Positions 14,946 through 23,095 of a stretch of 64,000 nt of DNA are shown piece by piece. Where the stretch lies: NCBI RefSeq assembly GCF_005876955.1, contig NZ_SSCL01000005.1:62001-126000 (forward strand), given 5' to 3'. The notes under the pieces were generated by a model, which saw only the letters and a list, made by a program, of their open reading frames with translations, did no database searches and was not told the origin of the DNA. The stretch comes from Sinomonas gamaensis. Lineage in GTDB: Bacteria > Actinomycetota > Actinomycetes > Actinomycetales > Micrococcaceae. The translations under genes were made by a program, and so were the position numbers. Each line of letters starts with the position of its first letter. The first letter of the stretch is position 1.

Positions 14946-17624
14946 GTGAGCAACTCCCGCGCCACCGAGCCCAGCACTCCCGACCAGCCGCGACGCGTCG
15001 TCGTCATCGGGGGCGGTCCCGCCGCCCACCGCTTCGTCGACGCGATGGTCGCGCGCGGCCTCGACGGCTTCCAGATCACGGTGCTGACCGAGGAAGCACA
15101 CCTCCCCTATGATCGCGTGGCCCTCTCCAAGGCCCTCCTCTCCGACGTCGACCTCACCCTCGGCGAACCGTCGATGTGGGGCACCCGCAACGTCGCCCTG
15201 AGGACCGGAGCGAAGGCGGTGCGCCTCGACACCGAAGCGCGCGTGGTCCACGCGGAGGATGGCAGCACCCACGAGTACGACGAGCTGGTGCTCGCCACCG
15301 GTTCCAACGCGGCCCGTCTCCCTATCCCGGGGGCGGCCAAGTCCTACGTGTACCGCACTCTGGAAGACGTCTGGTTCCTGCGGGCGGAGATCGGCCGCCT
15401 CGCCGAAACGCTCGACCGCAAGCCCCGCGTCGCCGTCATCGGCGGCGGTCTCCTCGGCATCGAGGCTGCTGCTGGCGCCCAGTCGCTGGGTGCCGAGTCC
15501 GTCATCATCGACGGCTCGCCATGGATGATGAACCGGCAGCTCGACGAAGGCGCCGGCCAGGCGCTGGGCCGCCTCATCGCGTCCAAGGGCTTCACCGTCC
15601 ACGGCGGGGTGTTCCCGTCCGAGATTCTCATGACTGAGTTGGAGCCGGGGGCCGATGCCGCGCCAGAGCCCGACGGCGGCACCGTCACCGGAGTCCTCCT
15701 GGCCGACGGGCGCGTGATCGACGCAGACCTCGTCGTGGTCGCGATCGGGGTGCGGCCCCGCGATGAGCTGATCCGGGCCGCGGTCGACGAGGGAGCCCCG
15801 CTGGAGGTCGGCCCGCGCGGCGGCGTGGTGATCGACGAAACCTGCGCCACCGCCGTCGACGGCGTGTGGGCGATCGGCGAGGTGGCCTCGTTCGGTGGCA
15901 TGTGCCTCGGCCTCGTGGCCCCGGCGAATACGATGGCGGAGATCGTCGCCGACCGCCTCCACGGAGGCGAGGCCACCTTCCCCGGCTTCGACACCGCCAC
16001 GAAGCTCAAGCTCTCGGGCGTCGACGTGGCGAGCTTCGGCGACGCGTTCGCCAAGGAGCCCGGCGCGCTCGAGATCGTCTACGCCGACCCGGCCCGCGGC
16101 GTCTACCAGAAGATCGTCACGACCGACGACGCCACGACCCTCCTCGGCGGGATCTTCGTGGGCGACGCGACCCCGTACCAGAGCCTCCGACCGCTCCTCG
16201 GCCGCGAGCTTCCAGCCGAGCCCGGCGCGTACCTCACGGCCGCTGGCGGAGGCGAGGCCCCGGAGACCGAGCTCCCCGACGACGCCATCCTCTGCTCCTG
16301 CAACAGCGTCGCCGCGGGCACCCTCCGCGACGCCGTCAACGCGTGCGGCACGTGTGAAGGCAAGGAACCGGTGCGCGACGTTCCCGGCCTCAAGGCCTGC
16401 ACACGGGCCGGAACGCAGTGCGGCTCGTGCGTGCCCATGATCAAGAAGCTCCTCGAGAAGGAGCTGCAGAAGTCCGGCATCACCGTCTCGAAGGCGCTCT
16501 GCGAGCATTTCGACCTCTCCCGCCAGGAGCTCTTCGACAAGATCCGCATCCTCCAGCTCACCTCGTTCGAGGACATCCTCGCCCGGTTCGGAACCGGCGC
16601 AGGCTGCGACATCTGCAAGCCCACCATCGCGTCGATCCTCGCGTCGCAGCACTCCGCATACGTGCTCGACTCCGGCCGCGGCACGCTCCAGGACACGAAC
16701 GACCGGGCCCTCGCGAACATGCAGAAGGATGGGACCTATTCGGTAGTCCCGCGCATCCCCGGGGGCGAGATCACCCCGGACAAGCTCGCGGTGATCGCCA
16801 GCGTCGCGAAGAAGTACAACCTGTACACGAAGATCACGGGCGGCCAGCGCATCGATATGTTCGGCGCCCGGCTCGAGCAGCTTCCCGAGATCTGGAAGGA
16901 GCTCATCGACGCCGGCATGGAGTCGGGCCAGGCGTACGGCAAGAGCCTGCGGACCGTGAAGAGCTGCGTCGGGTCGACGTGGTGCCGTTACGGCGTGCTC
17001 GACTCCGTGGGGATGGCCATTAAGCTCGAGCTGCGCTATCGCGGTCTGCGCAGCCCGCACAAGCTCAAGCTGGGCGTCTCGGGCTGTGCCCGCGAGTGCG
17101 CGGAGGCCCGGGGCAAGGACGTCGGGGTGATCGCGACCTCGGACGGCTGGAACCTCTACGTCGGCGGCAACGGCGGCGCGAACCCCGCGCACGCGCAGCT
17201 TCTTGCCGGCGGCCTGGACGACGAGACGCTCGTGAAGTACATCGACCGCTACTTCATGTACTACATCCGCACCGCCGACCGCCTTCAGCGCACCGCCCAC
17301 TGGCAGGCTGACCTCGACGGCGGGCTCGACCACGTGCGCCAGGTCGTCGTGGAGGACTCGCTCGGCATCGCCGAGGAGCTCGAGGCCGCCATGGCGGCCC
17401 ACGTGGAGAACTACGAGGACGAATGGGCGGCGACGCTCAAGGACCCCGACCGCCTCCGTCGCTTCCGTTCCTTCGTCAACGCCCCGGATGAGCCCGACGG
17501 TTCGATCGTCCACGTCGCCGAACGCGATCAGATCCGGCCCGCGAGCCCCGCGGAGCGCGAGGAAATCGGCCGCGTTTCGCTCGGCGCCACCATCCCTGTC
17601 CGTTCCCAGCTCGAGGACGCCTAG
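14946..17624 (+). CDS. nirB: Nitrite reductase (NADH) large subunit NirB
   Basis: An 892-residue cytoplasmic nitrite reductase that makes ammonium from nitrite with NADH. Domains in order: FAD/NAD(P)H oxidoreductase (VVVIGGGPAAHRF near 19, VAVIGGGLLGIEAA near 160), a BFD-like [2Fe-2S] domain (CSCNSVAAGTL, then AGTQCGSCVPMIKKLLEKEL), a second iron-sulphur segment (GAGCDICKPTIASIL), the nitrite/sulphite reductase ferredoxin-like half domain, and the [4Fe-4S]-sirohaem domain. The sirohaem cluster cysteines are Cys674, Cys680, Cys714 and Cys718 (CVGSTWC and CARECAEA). GTG is the start, with GGAAGG upstream. The methyltransferase for its sirohaem begins one base after the stop, so the operon supplies the cofactor together with the enzyme. 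Confidence 0.95.
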   Translation: MSNSRATEPSTPDQPRRVVVIGGGPAAHRFVDAMVARGLDGFQITVLTEEAHLPYDRVALSKALLSDVDLTLGEPSMWGTRNVALRTGAKAVRLDTEARVVHAEDGSTHEYDELVLATGSNAARLPIPGAAKSYVYRTLEDVWFLRAEIGRLAETLDRKPRVAVIGGGLLGIEAAAGAQSLGAESVIIDGSPWMMNRQLDEGAGQALGRLIASKGFTVHGGVFPSEILMTELEPGADAAPEPDGGTVTGVLLADGRVIDADLVVVAIGVRPRDELIRAAVDEGAPLEVGPRGGVVIDETCATAVDGVWAIGEVASFGGMCLGLVAPANTMAEIVADRLHGGEATFPGFDTATKLKLSGVDVASFGDAFAKEPGALEIVYADPARGVYQKIVTTDDATTLLGGIFVGDATPYQSLRPLLGRELPAEPGAYLTAAGGGEAPETELPDDAILCSCNSVAAGTLRDAVNACGTCEGKEPVRDVPGLKACTRAGTQCGSCVPMIKKLLEKELQKSGITVSKALCEHFDLSRQELFDKIRILQLTSFEDILARFGTGAGCDICKPTIASILASQHSAYVLDSGRGTLQDTNDRALANMQKDGTYSVVPRIPGGEITPDKLAVIASVAKKYNLYTKITGGQRIDMFGARLEQLPEIWKELIDAGMESGQAYGKSLRTVKSCVGSTWCRYGVLDSVGMAIKLELRYRGLRSPHKLKLGVSGCARECAEARGKDVGVIATSDGWNLYVGGNGGANPAHAQLLAGGLDDETLVKYIDRYFMYYIRTADRLQRTAHWQADLDGGLDHVRQVVVEDSLGIAEELEAAMAAHVENYEDEWAATLKDPDRLRRFRSFVNAPDEPDGSIVHVAERDQIRPASPAEREEIGRVSLGATIPVRSQLEDA

Positions 17625-17625
17625 C

Positions 17626-18702
17626 ATGCAGCTCGACATCTCCCTCAACGGGACCGCCGTGGTCCTGCTCGGCGAGGCGGACGCCACCCGCCAGGCCGCG
17701 CGCCGCTACCGCCGCGCGGGCGCCCGGCTCGCACACTTCGACTCGCCCGCCGCGTTCCGCTCCGCCGTCGCCCTCCCGGCGCGACCGGGGCTCGTCGCCG
17801 TCGTCGGCAAGGCCTCCTCAGGGCGCGGCGCGGACGACGGCGAGTGGGCACCTGTGCTGGAGCACTACCGCAACGCCGGGGTGCCGATCGTGAGGGAGTC
17901 CTCGGCAGGACCCCGCGGGCACGTCACCCTCGTGGGCGGCGGCCCCGGCTCGCGCGGGCTCCTCACCCTCGACGCGATCGAGGCGCTGCGGGACGCGGAC
18001 GTCGTTCTCTTCGACCGCCTCGCACCGTGGCGCGAGCTCGAACAGCTCACGACGGCGCAGCTCATCGATGTCGGCAAGCTCCCCGGGCATCACAAGGTGC
18101 CGCAGGAGGAGATCAACAGGCTGCTGGTCGAGCACGCGAAGGGCGGCGACGGCGGCCGCGGCTGCAACGTGGTGCGGCTCAAGGGCGGAGATCCGTTCGT
18201 GTTCGGCCGCGGCGGCGAGGAGGCGGCGGCCTGCGCGGAGGCCGGCGTTCCCGTGCGGATCGTCTCGGGGATCTCGAGCTCGATCGCGGTTCCGGCCGCG
18301 GCCGGCATCCCGGTGACCCACCGCAACGTGAGCCACTGCTTCACGGTCGTCTCCGGCCATGCCCCGCTCAGCGCGGACGAGCATGAACACCTCGCCGGAC
18401 TCGGCCGGTCGGGCGGCACGATCGTGGTCCTCATGGGCGTCGCGAATCTTCCGCACCTCGCCGCAGGCCTGCGCAGGGCGGGCCTTCCGCTCGAGACGCC
18501 GCTCGCCGTCGTCGAACGCGGCCACCAGGCGGGCCAGCGCACCACGGTGACCGAGCTCGGCCGGGCCGAGAGCGAGACCTCCGCGTGCGGCAACCCGGCG
18601 GTCATCGTGATCGGAGAGGTCGTGCGGCTCATGGACACGGTCAGCGGCAGCAGCGATGACCGCGAGCTCCGGGACCTCGCGGCCTCGTTGCTGGATGCGT
18701 GA
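17626..18702 (+). CDS. Uroporphyrinogen-III C-methyltransferase with degenerate N-terminal Rossmann domain
   Basis: A 358-residue protein. The C-terminal part, from about residue 100, is a complete SUMT: VTLVGGGPGSRGLLTLDAIEAL, YDRL-equivalent LFDRLAPWRE, VGKLPGHHKVPQEEIN, VRLKGGDPFVFGRGGEE, VSGISSSIAVPAAAGIPVTHR and VVLMGVANL. It makes precorrin-2 from uroporphyrinogen III with two SAM, the first step to sirohaem for NirB. The N-terminal 95 residues look like the precorrin-2 dehydrogenase/ferrochelatase domain of CysG (LNGTAVVLLGEADATRQAARRYRRAGARLAHF), but the glycine-rich NAD motif is replaced by GEADAT, so dehydrogenase activity is doubtful. It starts one base after nirB. Confidence 0.88.
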   Translation: MQLDISLNGTAVVLLGEADATRQAARRYRRAGARLAHFDSPAAFRSAVALPARPGLVAVVGKASSGRGADDGEWAPVLEHYRNAGVPIVRESSAGPRGHVTLVGGGPGSRGLLTLDAIEALRDADVVLFDRLAPWRELEQLTTAQLIDVGKLPGHHKVPQEEINRLLVEHAKGGDGGRGCNVVRLKGGDPFVFGRGGEEAAACAEAGVPVRIVSGISSSIAVPAAAGIPVTHRNVSHCFTVVSGHAPLSADEHEHLAGLGRSGGTIVVLMGVANLPHLAAGLRRAGLPLETPLAVVERGHQAGQRTTVTELGRAESETSACGNPAVIVIGEVVRLMDTVSGSSDDRELRDLAASLLDA

Positions 18703-18727
18703 CCATGAGAAGGGGACGGAAGTTCAG

Positions 18728-19894
18728 ATGAACGGAGCAGCAGCCATCATGACCACGGAAGCGAAGCCCGCGCCGGCCGAGCTGGAGACCGCGCTCAAGG
18801 GGTTCCGGGTCGGGGTGACGTCGCACCGCCGAGCGGAGGACCTCATCGAGGCTCTCGAGCGACGCGGCGCGGAGGTGCTCCACGCGCCCGTCCTGACGAT
18901 CGCGCCGGTAGGGCAGGACCTCGGCGTCATCGAGGACACCAGGCGGACCATCGACGCCCGCCCCGACCTCTGCATCGTCACGACGGCCTACGGCATGCGC
19001 CGCTGGCTCGAGGTCGCCGACGCGGCCGGGCTCGGAGAGGACCTCCAAGAGGTGCTCAGCGCCTCCGCCCTCTACGTGCGCGGCCCCAAGGCGCGGGGTG
19101 CGGTGCGCGCCGCCGGACTCGCCGACGTCGGCATCTCCCATGACGAGACGACCGCCACGCTCGTGGACCTCGTCCTCCGCGACGCCGGCGGTCGACTCGA
19201 CGGGAAGCGCGTGGTGATCCAGCTGCACGGGTACACGGATGGGGCGCAGCTCGACCGGCTCCGTACCGCGGGGGCAGAACTCATCACGGTGACGCCGTAC
19301 CGGTGGGTGCGGCCGGAGGGCGAGGACCGGCTCGAGGCCCTCATCGCCGCCGTGTGCGCGGGCGAGCTCGATGTCGTGACGTTCACGAGCGCCCCCGCCG
19401 TCGACGCGCTCTTCAGCGCTGCCCACGAGCTCGGGCTGCACGCGCAGCTCATCGCGGCGTTCCGGCAGCGGGTGGCCACGGCCGCCGTCGGCCCCGTCAC
19501 CGCCGCGCCGCTCGAAGCGGCGGGCCTGCGCCCGTGGGTGCCGGACCGCTTCCGCATGGGCGCGCTCATCAAGCTCGTCACGGACAACCTCTCGCGGCGC
19601 CAGGTGCGCCGGGTCGAGACCCCCGCCGGCCCTATCGAGCTCCGCGGACGGACCATGACACTCGCCGGGGACGAGCTGTGCCTCGCGCCCGCGGCGATGC
19701 TCCTGTTCCGTGCCCTGTTCGATGCCGGCGGGGCAGTGGTGCCACGGGAAGCCCTCGCCCGGCTCCTCTCGCAGAGCGGCTCGAGCCACGCGCTCGACAT
19801 GGCCGTGAACCGCCTCAGGAACGCCCTGCCCTCCCCCGATCTCGTGCAGACGGTGGTGAAACGCGGGTACCGGCTCCGCGTCGAGCGACGCTAG
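18728..19894 (+). CDS. HemD-like uroporphyrinogen-III synthase fused to a winged-helix DNA-binding domain
   Basis: A 388-residue two-domain protein. Residues about 20-275 are a HemD (uroporphyrinogen-III synthase) fold: FRVGVTSHRRAEDLIEALERRGAEVLHAP, VIQLHGYTD, VTPYRW and VVTFTSAPAVDAL. Residues about 290-388 form an OmpR-type winged helix: IELRGRTMTLAGDELCLAPAAMLLFRALFDAGGAVVPREALARLL and ALDMAVNRLRNAL, ending VVKRGYRLRVE. This architecture is common in actinobacteria next to nitrite reductase genes, where related proteins act as regulators; whether this one still makes uroporphyrinogen III is open. It follows the methyltransferase by 25 bases. ATG at 18728 is preceded by a modest GGAAG; the ATG at 18749 is an alternative. 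Confidence 0.83.
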   Translation: MNGAAAIMTTEAKPAPAELETALKGFRVGVTSHRRAEDLIEALERRGAEVLHAPVLTIAPVGQDLGVIEDTRRTIDARPDLCIVTTAYGMRRWLEVADAAGLGEDLQEVLSASALYVRGPKARGAVRAAGLADVGISHDETTATLVDLVLRDAGGRLDGKRVVIQLHGYTDGAQLDRLRTAGAELITVTPYRWVRPEGEDRLEALIAAVCAGELDVVTFTSAPAVDALFSAAHELGLHAQLIAAFRQRVATAAVGPVTAAPLEAAGLRPWVPDRFRMGALIKLVTDNLSRRQVRRVETPAGPIELRGRTMTLAGDELCLAPAAMLLFRALFDAGGAVVPREALARLLSQSGSSHALDMAVNRLRNALPSPDLVQTVVKRGYRLRVERR

Positions 19895-19967
19895 ACATAT
19901 CCGTTTAGCGGAATGTGATCCGGGCAACACCTTCGCGTACTACTCGCTCTAGCGAAGGAAAGCGGCA

Positions 19968-20783
19968 ATGCAAGACGTCCTTGCCGACATTCTCCGGAAT
20001 CTCGCCGACTTCCTCCCGAAGTTCGTCCTGTTCCTTGTCATCCTCATCGTCGGCCTCATCATCGCGGCACTCATCGCGAAGGCCCTTCGGATGCTCTTCA
20101 ACCGCCTCGGCTTCGACCGCCTGATCGACCGCGGCGGCATGCGGAGCTTCCTGGCCAACGCGCGCCTGGACGCGGCCGAACTCATCGTCAAGGTGATCTA
20201 CTACGCGATCGTCCTTCTCGTGCTGCAGTTCGCGTTCGGTGTCTTCGGGCCCAATCCGATCAGCGCGCTCCTGAACACCATCGTGGCCTACCTGCCGAGG
20301 GTCGCGGTCGCGCTCCTCATCATCGTGATCGCGGCGGCCATCGCCGGCGGGGCGCGCAATCTCGTCAACACGGCGCTCGCGGGCACGAGCTACGGGCGGG
20401 CCCTCGGGACGGTCACGTATGCGGGGATCCTCGCGATCGGGATCATCGCGGCGCTCAACCAGGTGGACATCGCCGTGACTGTCACCACCCCGATCCTCAT
20501 CGCGGCCCTCGCGACGCTGGCCGGCATCCTGATCGTCGGCGTCGGCGGCGGTCTGATCGGGCCCATGAGCCGCCGGTGGGAGGGCTACCTCTCGCGGGCG
20601 GAGGACGAGGCTTCGCGCCGGCGAGGTGCTGCCGGGACAGGAGCTCGACGGAGTGCCGTCGGGGCAGACGCCATGAGCTCTCCTGCCGCCACGACGACAA
20701 CCCCATCCACTCCGTCCACGGTCACAGATGAGGAGCTCTCGCGCCGGCGGGCACGCGGCGACGTCCCGCCGACGCAGTACTGA
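19968..20783 (+). CDS. MscS-like membrane protein with conserved TM-helix repeats
   Basis: A 271-residue membrane protein with about five hydrophobic segments: [73 protein letters not shown] and [21 protein letters not shown]. The pattern of a lipid-facing helix followed by [20 protein letters not shown] matches the 'conserved TM helix' family related to MscS channels, but the large cytoplasmic beta domain of MscS is missing. The C-terminal 70 residues are hydrophilic and rich in Ser, Thr and Arg. It follows a GGAAAG ribosome site. A strong GC hairpin ends the unit. A channel or osmotic role is inferred from the family only. Confidence 0.75.
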   Translation: MQDVLADILRNLADFLPKFVLFLVILIVGLIIAALIAKALRMLFNRLGFDRLIDRGGMRSFLANARLDAAELIVKVIYYAIVLLVLQFAFGVFGPNPISALLNTIVAYLPRVAVALLIIVIAAAIAGGARNLVNTALAGTSYGRALGTVTYAGILAIGIIAALNQVDIAVTVTTPILIAALATLAGILIVGVGGGLIGPMSRRWEGYLSRAEDEASRRRGAAGTGARRSAVGADAMSSPAATTTTPSTPSTVTDEELSRRRARGDVPPTQY

Positions 20784-20805
20784 TCCCATCGTTTGAGTCC
20801 GCTTG

Positions 20806-20836
20806 CGGAGGGGCCGGCGCCGCGCCGGCCCCTCCG
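20806..20836 (+). terminator. GC-rich hairpin terminator after the MscS-like gene
   Basis: The sequence 20806-20820 is the exact reverse complement of 20822-20836, a stem of at least 13 bp with a minimal loop, 23 nt past the stop. No T run follows. Confidence 0.75.
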
Positions 20837-20911
20837 ACGTGTTCGGGAGCCGTTCTCCTCCGCCCCACGGGCGTGTGCCAGTATGGGATCACCCGAAGAA
20901 AGGACGCCGCT

Positions 20912-21625
20912 GTGTCATCCGAGCCCGTGTCTTCCAGGCCTGCAGCCCTCAGCCCGACGGACATCGCCGGCTTCATCGACCACACCCTTCTCAAGCCCAC
21001 CGCGAGCGAGGCGGACATCCTGCAGCTGTGCAGCGAGGCTGTGGAATATGGCTTCAAGTCCGTCTGCGTGAACCCCCGCTGGGTCAAGACCGCGACGACG
21101 GCCCTCCGGGGCAGCGGCGTCCTCACCTGCTCGGTGGCCGCGTTCCCCTTCGGGGCGACGCCGACGGATGTCAAGGTGTACGAGGCGCGCGGCGCGACGC
21201 TCGACGGCGCGGACGAGGTGGACGTCGTCATCGACATCGCGGCGGCGCAGGCCGGGGACCGCGGCGCCCTCGTCGACGACCTGACGGCCGTCGCCGAGGC
21301 GGTGCACGGGAGCTCGTCGATCCTCAAGGTCATCATCGAGACTGCCCTGCTGACCGACGCACAGAAGGTGCTCGCCTGCGAGGCCGCCGTGGAGGCCGGA
21401 GCAGACTTCGTCAAGACGTCGACCGGTTTCAACGGGGCCGGGGCGACCGTCGAGGACGTCGCCCTCATGCGGCGGATCGTTGGCCCGGGGATCGGCGTGA
21501 AGGCGTCCGGCGGCGTGCGCACCCTCGAGGATGCGCGGGCTATGATTGCAGCTGGTGCCAACCGGATCGGCGCGAGCTCCGGGGTGGCCATTGTGACCGG
21601 CGGCAGCGGCGCCGGATCGTATTAG
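20912..21625 (+). CDS. deoC: Deoxyribose-phosphate aldolase
   Basis: A 237-residue class I aldolase that splits 2-deoxyribose-5-phosphate into acetaldehyde and glyceraldehyde-3-phosphate, closing deoxynucleoside breakdown. Family signs are [54 protein letters not shown], the Schiff-base lysine in [14 protein letters not shown], and [14 protein letters not shown] with a second active lysine. GTG at 20912 is preferred because AAAGGA sits eight bases upstream and the preceding residues of the longer frame are not family-like. It probably cooperates with the nucleoside phosphorylase and phosphomutase encoded 8-10 kb upstream. A 77-residue membrane protein gene follows after 19 bases. Confidence 0.93.
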   Translation: MSSEPVSSRPAALSPTDIAGFIDHTLLKPTASEADILQLCSEAVEYGFKSVCVNPRWVKTATTALRGSGVLTCSVAAFPFGATPTDVKVYEARGATLDGADEVDVVIDIAAAQAGDRGALVDDLTAVAEAVHGSSSILKVIIETALLTDAQKVLACEAAVEAGADFVKTSTGFNGAGATVEDVALMRRIVGPGIGVKASGGVRTLEDARAMIAAGANRIGASSGVAIVTGGSGAGSY

Positions 21626-21644
21626 AAGGATCTAAGGAGAGAGC

Positions 21645-21878
21645 ATGGCCGAGAACGCCAAGAACCGACCGGTCGAGAACGAGAACCCGCTCGTCGGCAA
21701 CGTCATCATCTTCGTGGTGATGATGGCGCTCTTCCTCCTCGGCCTCGTGCTCGTCTCGTGGCTCGACTTCACCACCGTCTGGCCGATGGCCGCCCTGATC
21801 CTCTGCTTCGCGGGCGCCTTCTTCATTCCGATGACGTTCCTCGGCCGCTCGGACTCGGGCGCCGACCACCGCCGCTAA
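21645..21878 (+). CDS. Small two-helix membrane protein
   Basis: A 77-residue protein with two hydrophobic stretches, VGNVIIFVVMMALFLLGLVLVSW and VWPMAALILCFAGAFFIPMTFLG, and charged ends. AAGGAGAG lies just upstream of its ATG, so it is well supported as a gene. It is the last gene of the deoC unit, followed by a 31-bp tandem repeat and a terminator. I do not recognise a function; small proteins of this shape follow deoC in related actinobacteria in my recollection, but that is not verified here. Confidence 0.7.
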   Translation: MAENAKNRPVENENPLVGNVIIFVVMMALFLLGLVLVSWLDFTTVWPMAALILCFAGAFFIPMTFLGRSDSGADHRR

Positions 21879-21889
21879 CCCCTCCCCCG

Positions 21890-21964
21890 TCTCGGGTACA
21901 GATAACTTCGTGCTGAGGCGTTTCGGGTACGGATAACTTCGTGCTGAGGCGTTTCGGGTACGGA
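21890..21964. repeat. Tandem 31-bp repeat, 2.4 copies, containing CGGGTACRGATAAC
   Basis: Units start at 21890, 21921 and 21952 (partial). The first two differ at two positions only. The core YTCGGGTAC is the reverse complement of the GTACCCGA core found on both sides of the AbiEi/DUF559-like gene. Confidence 0.9.
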
Positions 21965-21965
21965 C

Positions 21966-21997
21966 ACGGCCCGGCTGGATCATCCCAGCCGGGCCGT
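21966..21997 (+). terminator. Terminator of the deoC unit
   Basis: A perfect 13-bp stem (ACGGCCCGGCTGG at 21966-21978 with its complement at 21985-21997) with a 6-nt loop is followed by CTTTGT. It overlaps the end of the tandem repeat array. Confidence 0.85.
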
Positions 21998-22015
21998 CTT
22001 TGTCCCTGCACAATC

Positions 22016-22033
22016 AGTTCGTGTACCCGAGAC
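22016..22033 (+). repeat. 18-bp repeat, left copy flanking the AbiEi/DUF559-like gene
   Basis: AGTTCGTGTACCCGAGAC here matches AGTTTGTGTACCCGAGAC at 23076-23093 in the same orientation, with one mismatch. The gene in between begins 56 bp downstream. Confidence 0.85.
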
Positions 22034-22088
22034 CTCTGGGCTGTGGATAACTCCCGGTGGCTCGGCGGGATCTGTGGCTCAATGAGGC

Positions 22089-23045
22089 ATGCCCCCAGAA
22101 CGGTCCTTGCCTCGTGAGCTGCTGACGTCGTCGTTCTCCGTCGAGGAAGCTCTCGCCTTAGGTGTGAGCCCGCGTCGCCTGAAGGCCGCCGATCTCATCC
22201 GGCCCAGCCGAGGAATCCGCACCCCCGAACTTGCCCGCGAGACCCTCCTTCAGCGTGCGCGCCCGTACACGGCCATCCACGATACGACGGTCCTCAGCCA
22301 TCTGAGCGCAGCCATGGTGCACCGGATTCCGTTGCCCTCCTGGGCGCAGGACCCGACGTTGATCGACCTCTCGCGCATCGGTGCCGCCGCCCCTGGGAGC
22401 AAGGAGCGCCTCGGCCAGCCGCGGAGGCCAGAGATCCGCGGCCACAGACTGCGACTCAAAGAGGACGAGGTGGCGGTCCTCGAAGGCTCCAAAGTGACAA
22501 CACCGGCGCGGACCTGGCTCGATCTCTGCGGCAACCGGCGGCTGCGGATGGATGACATCATTGCCGCGGGCGAGTACCTCGTGTCCCAGCACGAGCGGAC
22601 GTTCCATCGGCGGACTGCGATCGTGCCGCTCGCTGACCTGCGGGCCTATGTCGAGAGCCGGCATCGCGTGGTGGGACTGGGCCGGGCGCGCATCGCGCTC
22701 GACCTGCTTGCCGTGGGCGTGGATTCCCCACAGGAGTCGTACCTGCGCCAGATGCTCGAGCGCGCGGGGCTGCCGCGCTTCATCCCCAATTGCCCGGTCG
22801 TGGACCCTTGGGGAGGAGTTATCTGGGTTGACGTGGGCAACGTCGAATACCGGACGGCCCTTGAGTACGAAGGCGAGCACCATTTCACCGAGGAGCAGAT
22901 GGCGCTGGACGCTTGGCGCGACCGACGGACACGGGCTTCGGGCTGGAATCAGGTGAAGATCACCAAGCACGACATGGCCCGCGGCGAACCGTACGTCGTC
23001 AGGCTTGTGGTCGATGCCCTCAGAGACCATGGGTATCGAGGGTGA
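22089..23045 (+). CDS. AbiEi-type/DUF559-like protein with Vsr-like endonuclease fold
   Basis: A 318-residue protein of the actinobacterial family often annotated 'type IV toxin-antitoxin system AbiEi family antitoxin domain-containing' or DUF559. The N-terminal part (SVEEALALGVSPRRLKAADLIRPSRGI) resembles the AbiEi wing-helix. A middle part carries YTAIHDTTVLSHLSAAMVHRIPLP. The C-terminus is a Vsr/PD-(D/E)xK-like domain: SPQESYLRQMLERAGLPRF, WVDVGNVEYRTALEYEGEHHF and DRRTRASGWNQVKI, with the expected E, D and E-G-E-H-H positions. No AbiEii toxin gene is adjacent, so this is an orphan. The gene lies alone between repeat copies, its codon use looks similar to neighbours, and TGCACCCGAAAC follows its stop. 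Function in defence or repair is unproven. Confidence 0.72.
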   Translation: MPPERSLPRELLTSSFSVEEALALGVSPRRLKAADLIRPSRGIRTPELARETLLQRARPYTAIHDTTVLSHLSAAMVHRIPLPSWAQDPTLIDLSRIGAAAPGSKERLGQPRRPEIRGHRLRLKEDEVAVLEGSKVTTPARTWLDLCGNRRLRMDDIIAAGEYLVSQHERTFHRRTAIVPLADLRAYVESRHRVVGLGRARIALDLLAVGVDSPQESYLRQMLERAGLPRFIPNCPVVDPWGGVIWVDVGNVEYRTALEYEGEHHFTEEQMALDAWRDRRTRASGWNQVKITKHDMARGEPYVVRLVVDALRDHGYRG

Positions 23046-23049
23046 GCTG

Positions 23050-23093
23050 GTGCACCCGAAACGCGGTGGGGCGGGAGTTTGTGTACCCGAGAC
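23050..23093. repeat. Right-side repeat copies flanking the AbiEi/DUF559-like gene
   Basis: A degenerate GTGCACCCGAAAC (23050-23062) is followed by the full 18-bp copy AGTTTGTGTACCCGAGAC (23076-23093). The latter ends two bases from the mfd stop codon. Confidence 0.8.
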
Positions 23094-23095
23094 GG

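Noticed and set aside
21890-21964. Possible attachment site or CRISPR remnant
   Set aside because: No integrase, spacers or cas genes are nearby; the repeats are tandem without unique spacers.
22089-23045. Complete AbiE toxin-antitoxin system
   Set aside because: Only the AbiEi-like/DUF559 protein is present. The neighbouring genes are the deoC unit and mfd, and no nucleotidyltransferase toxin is seen.
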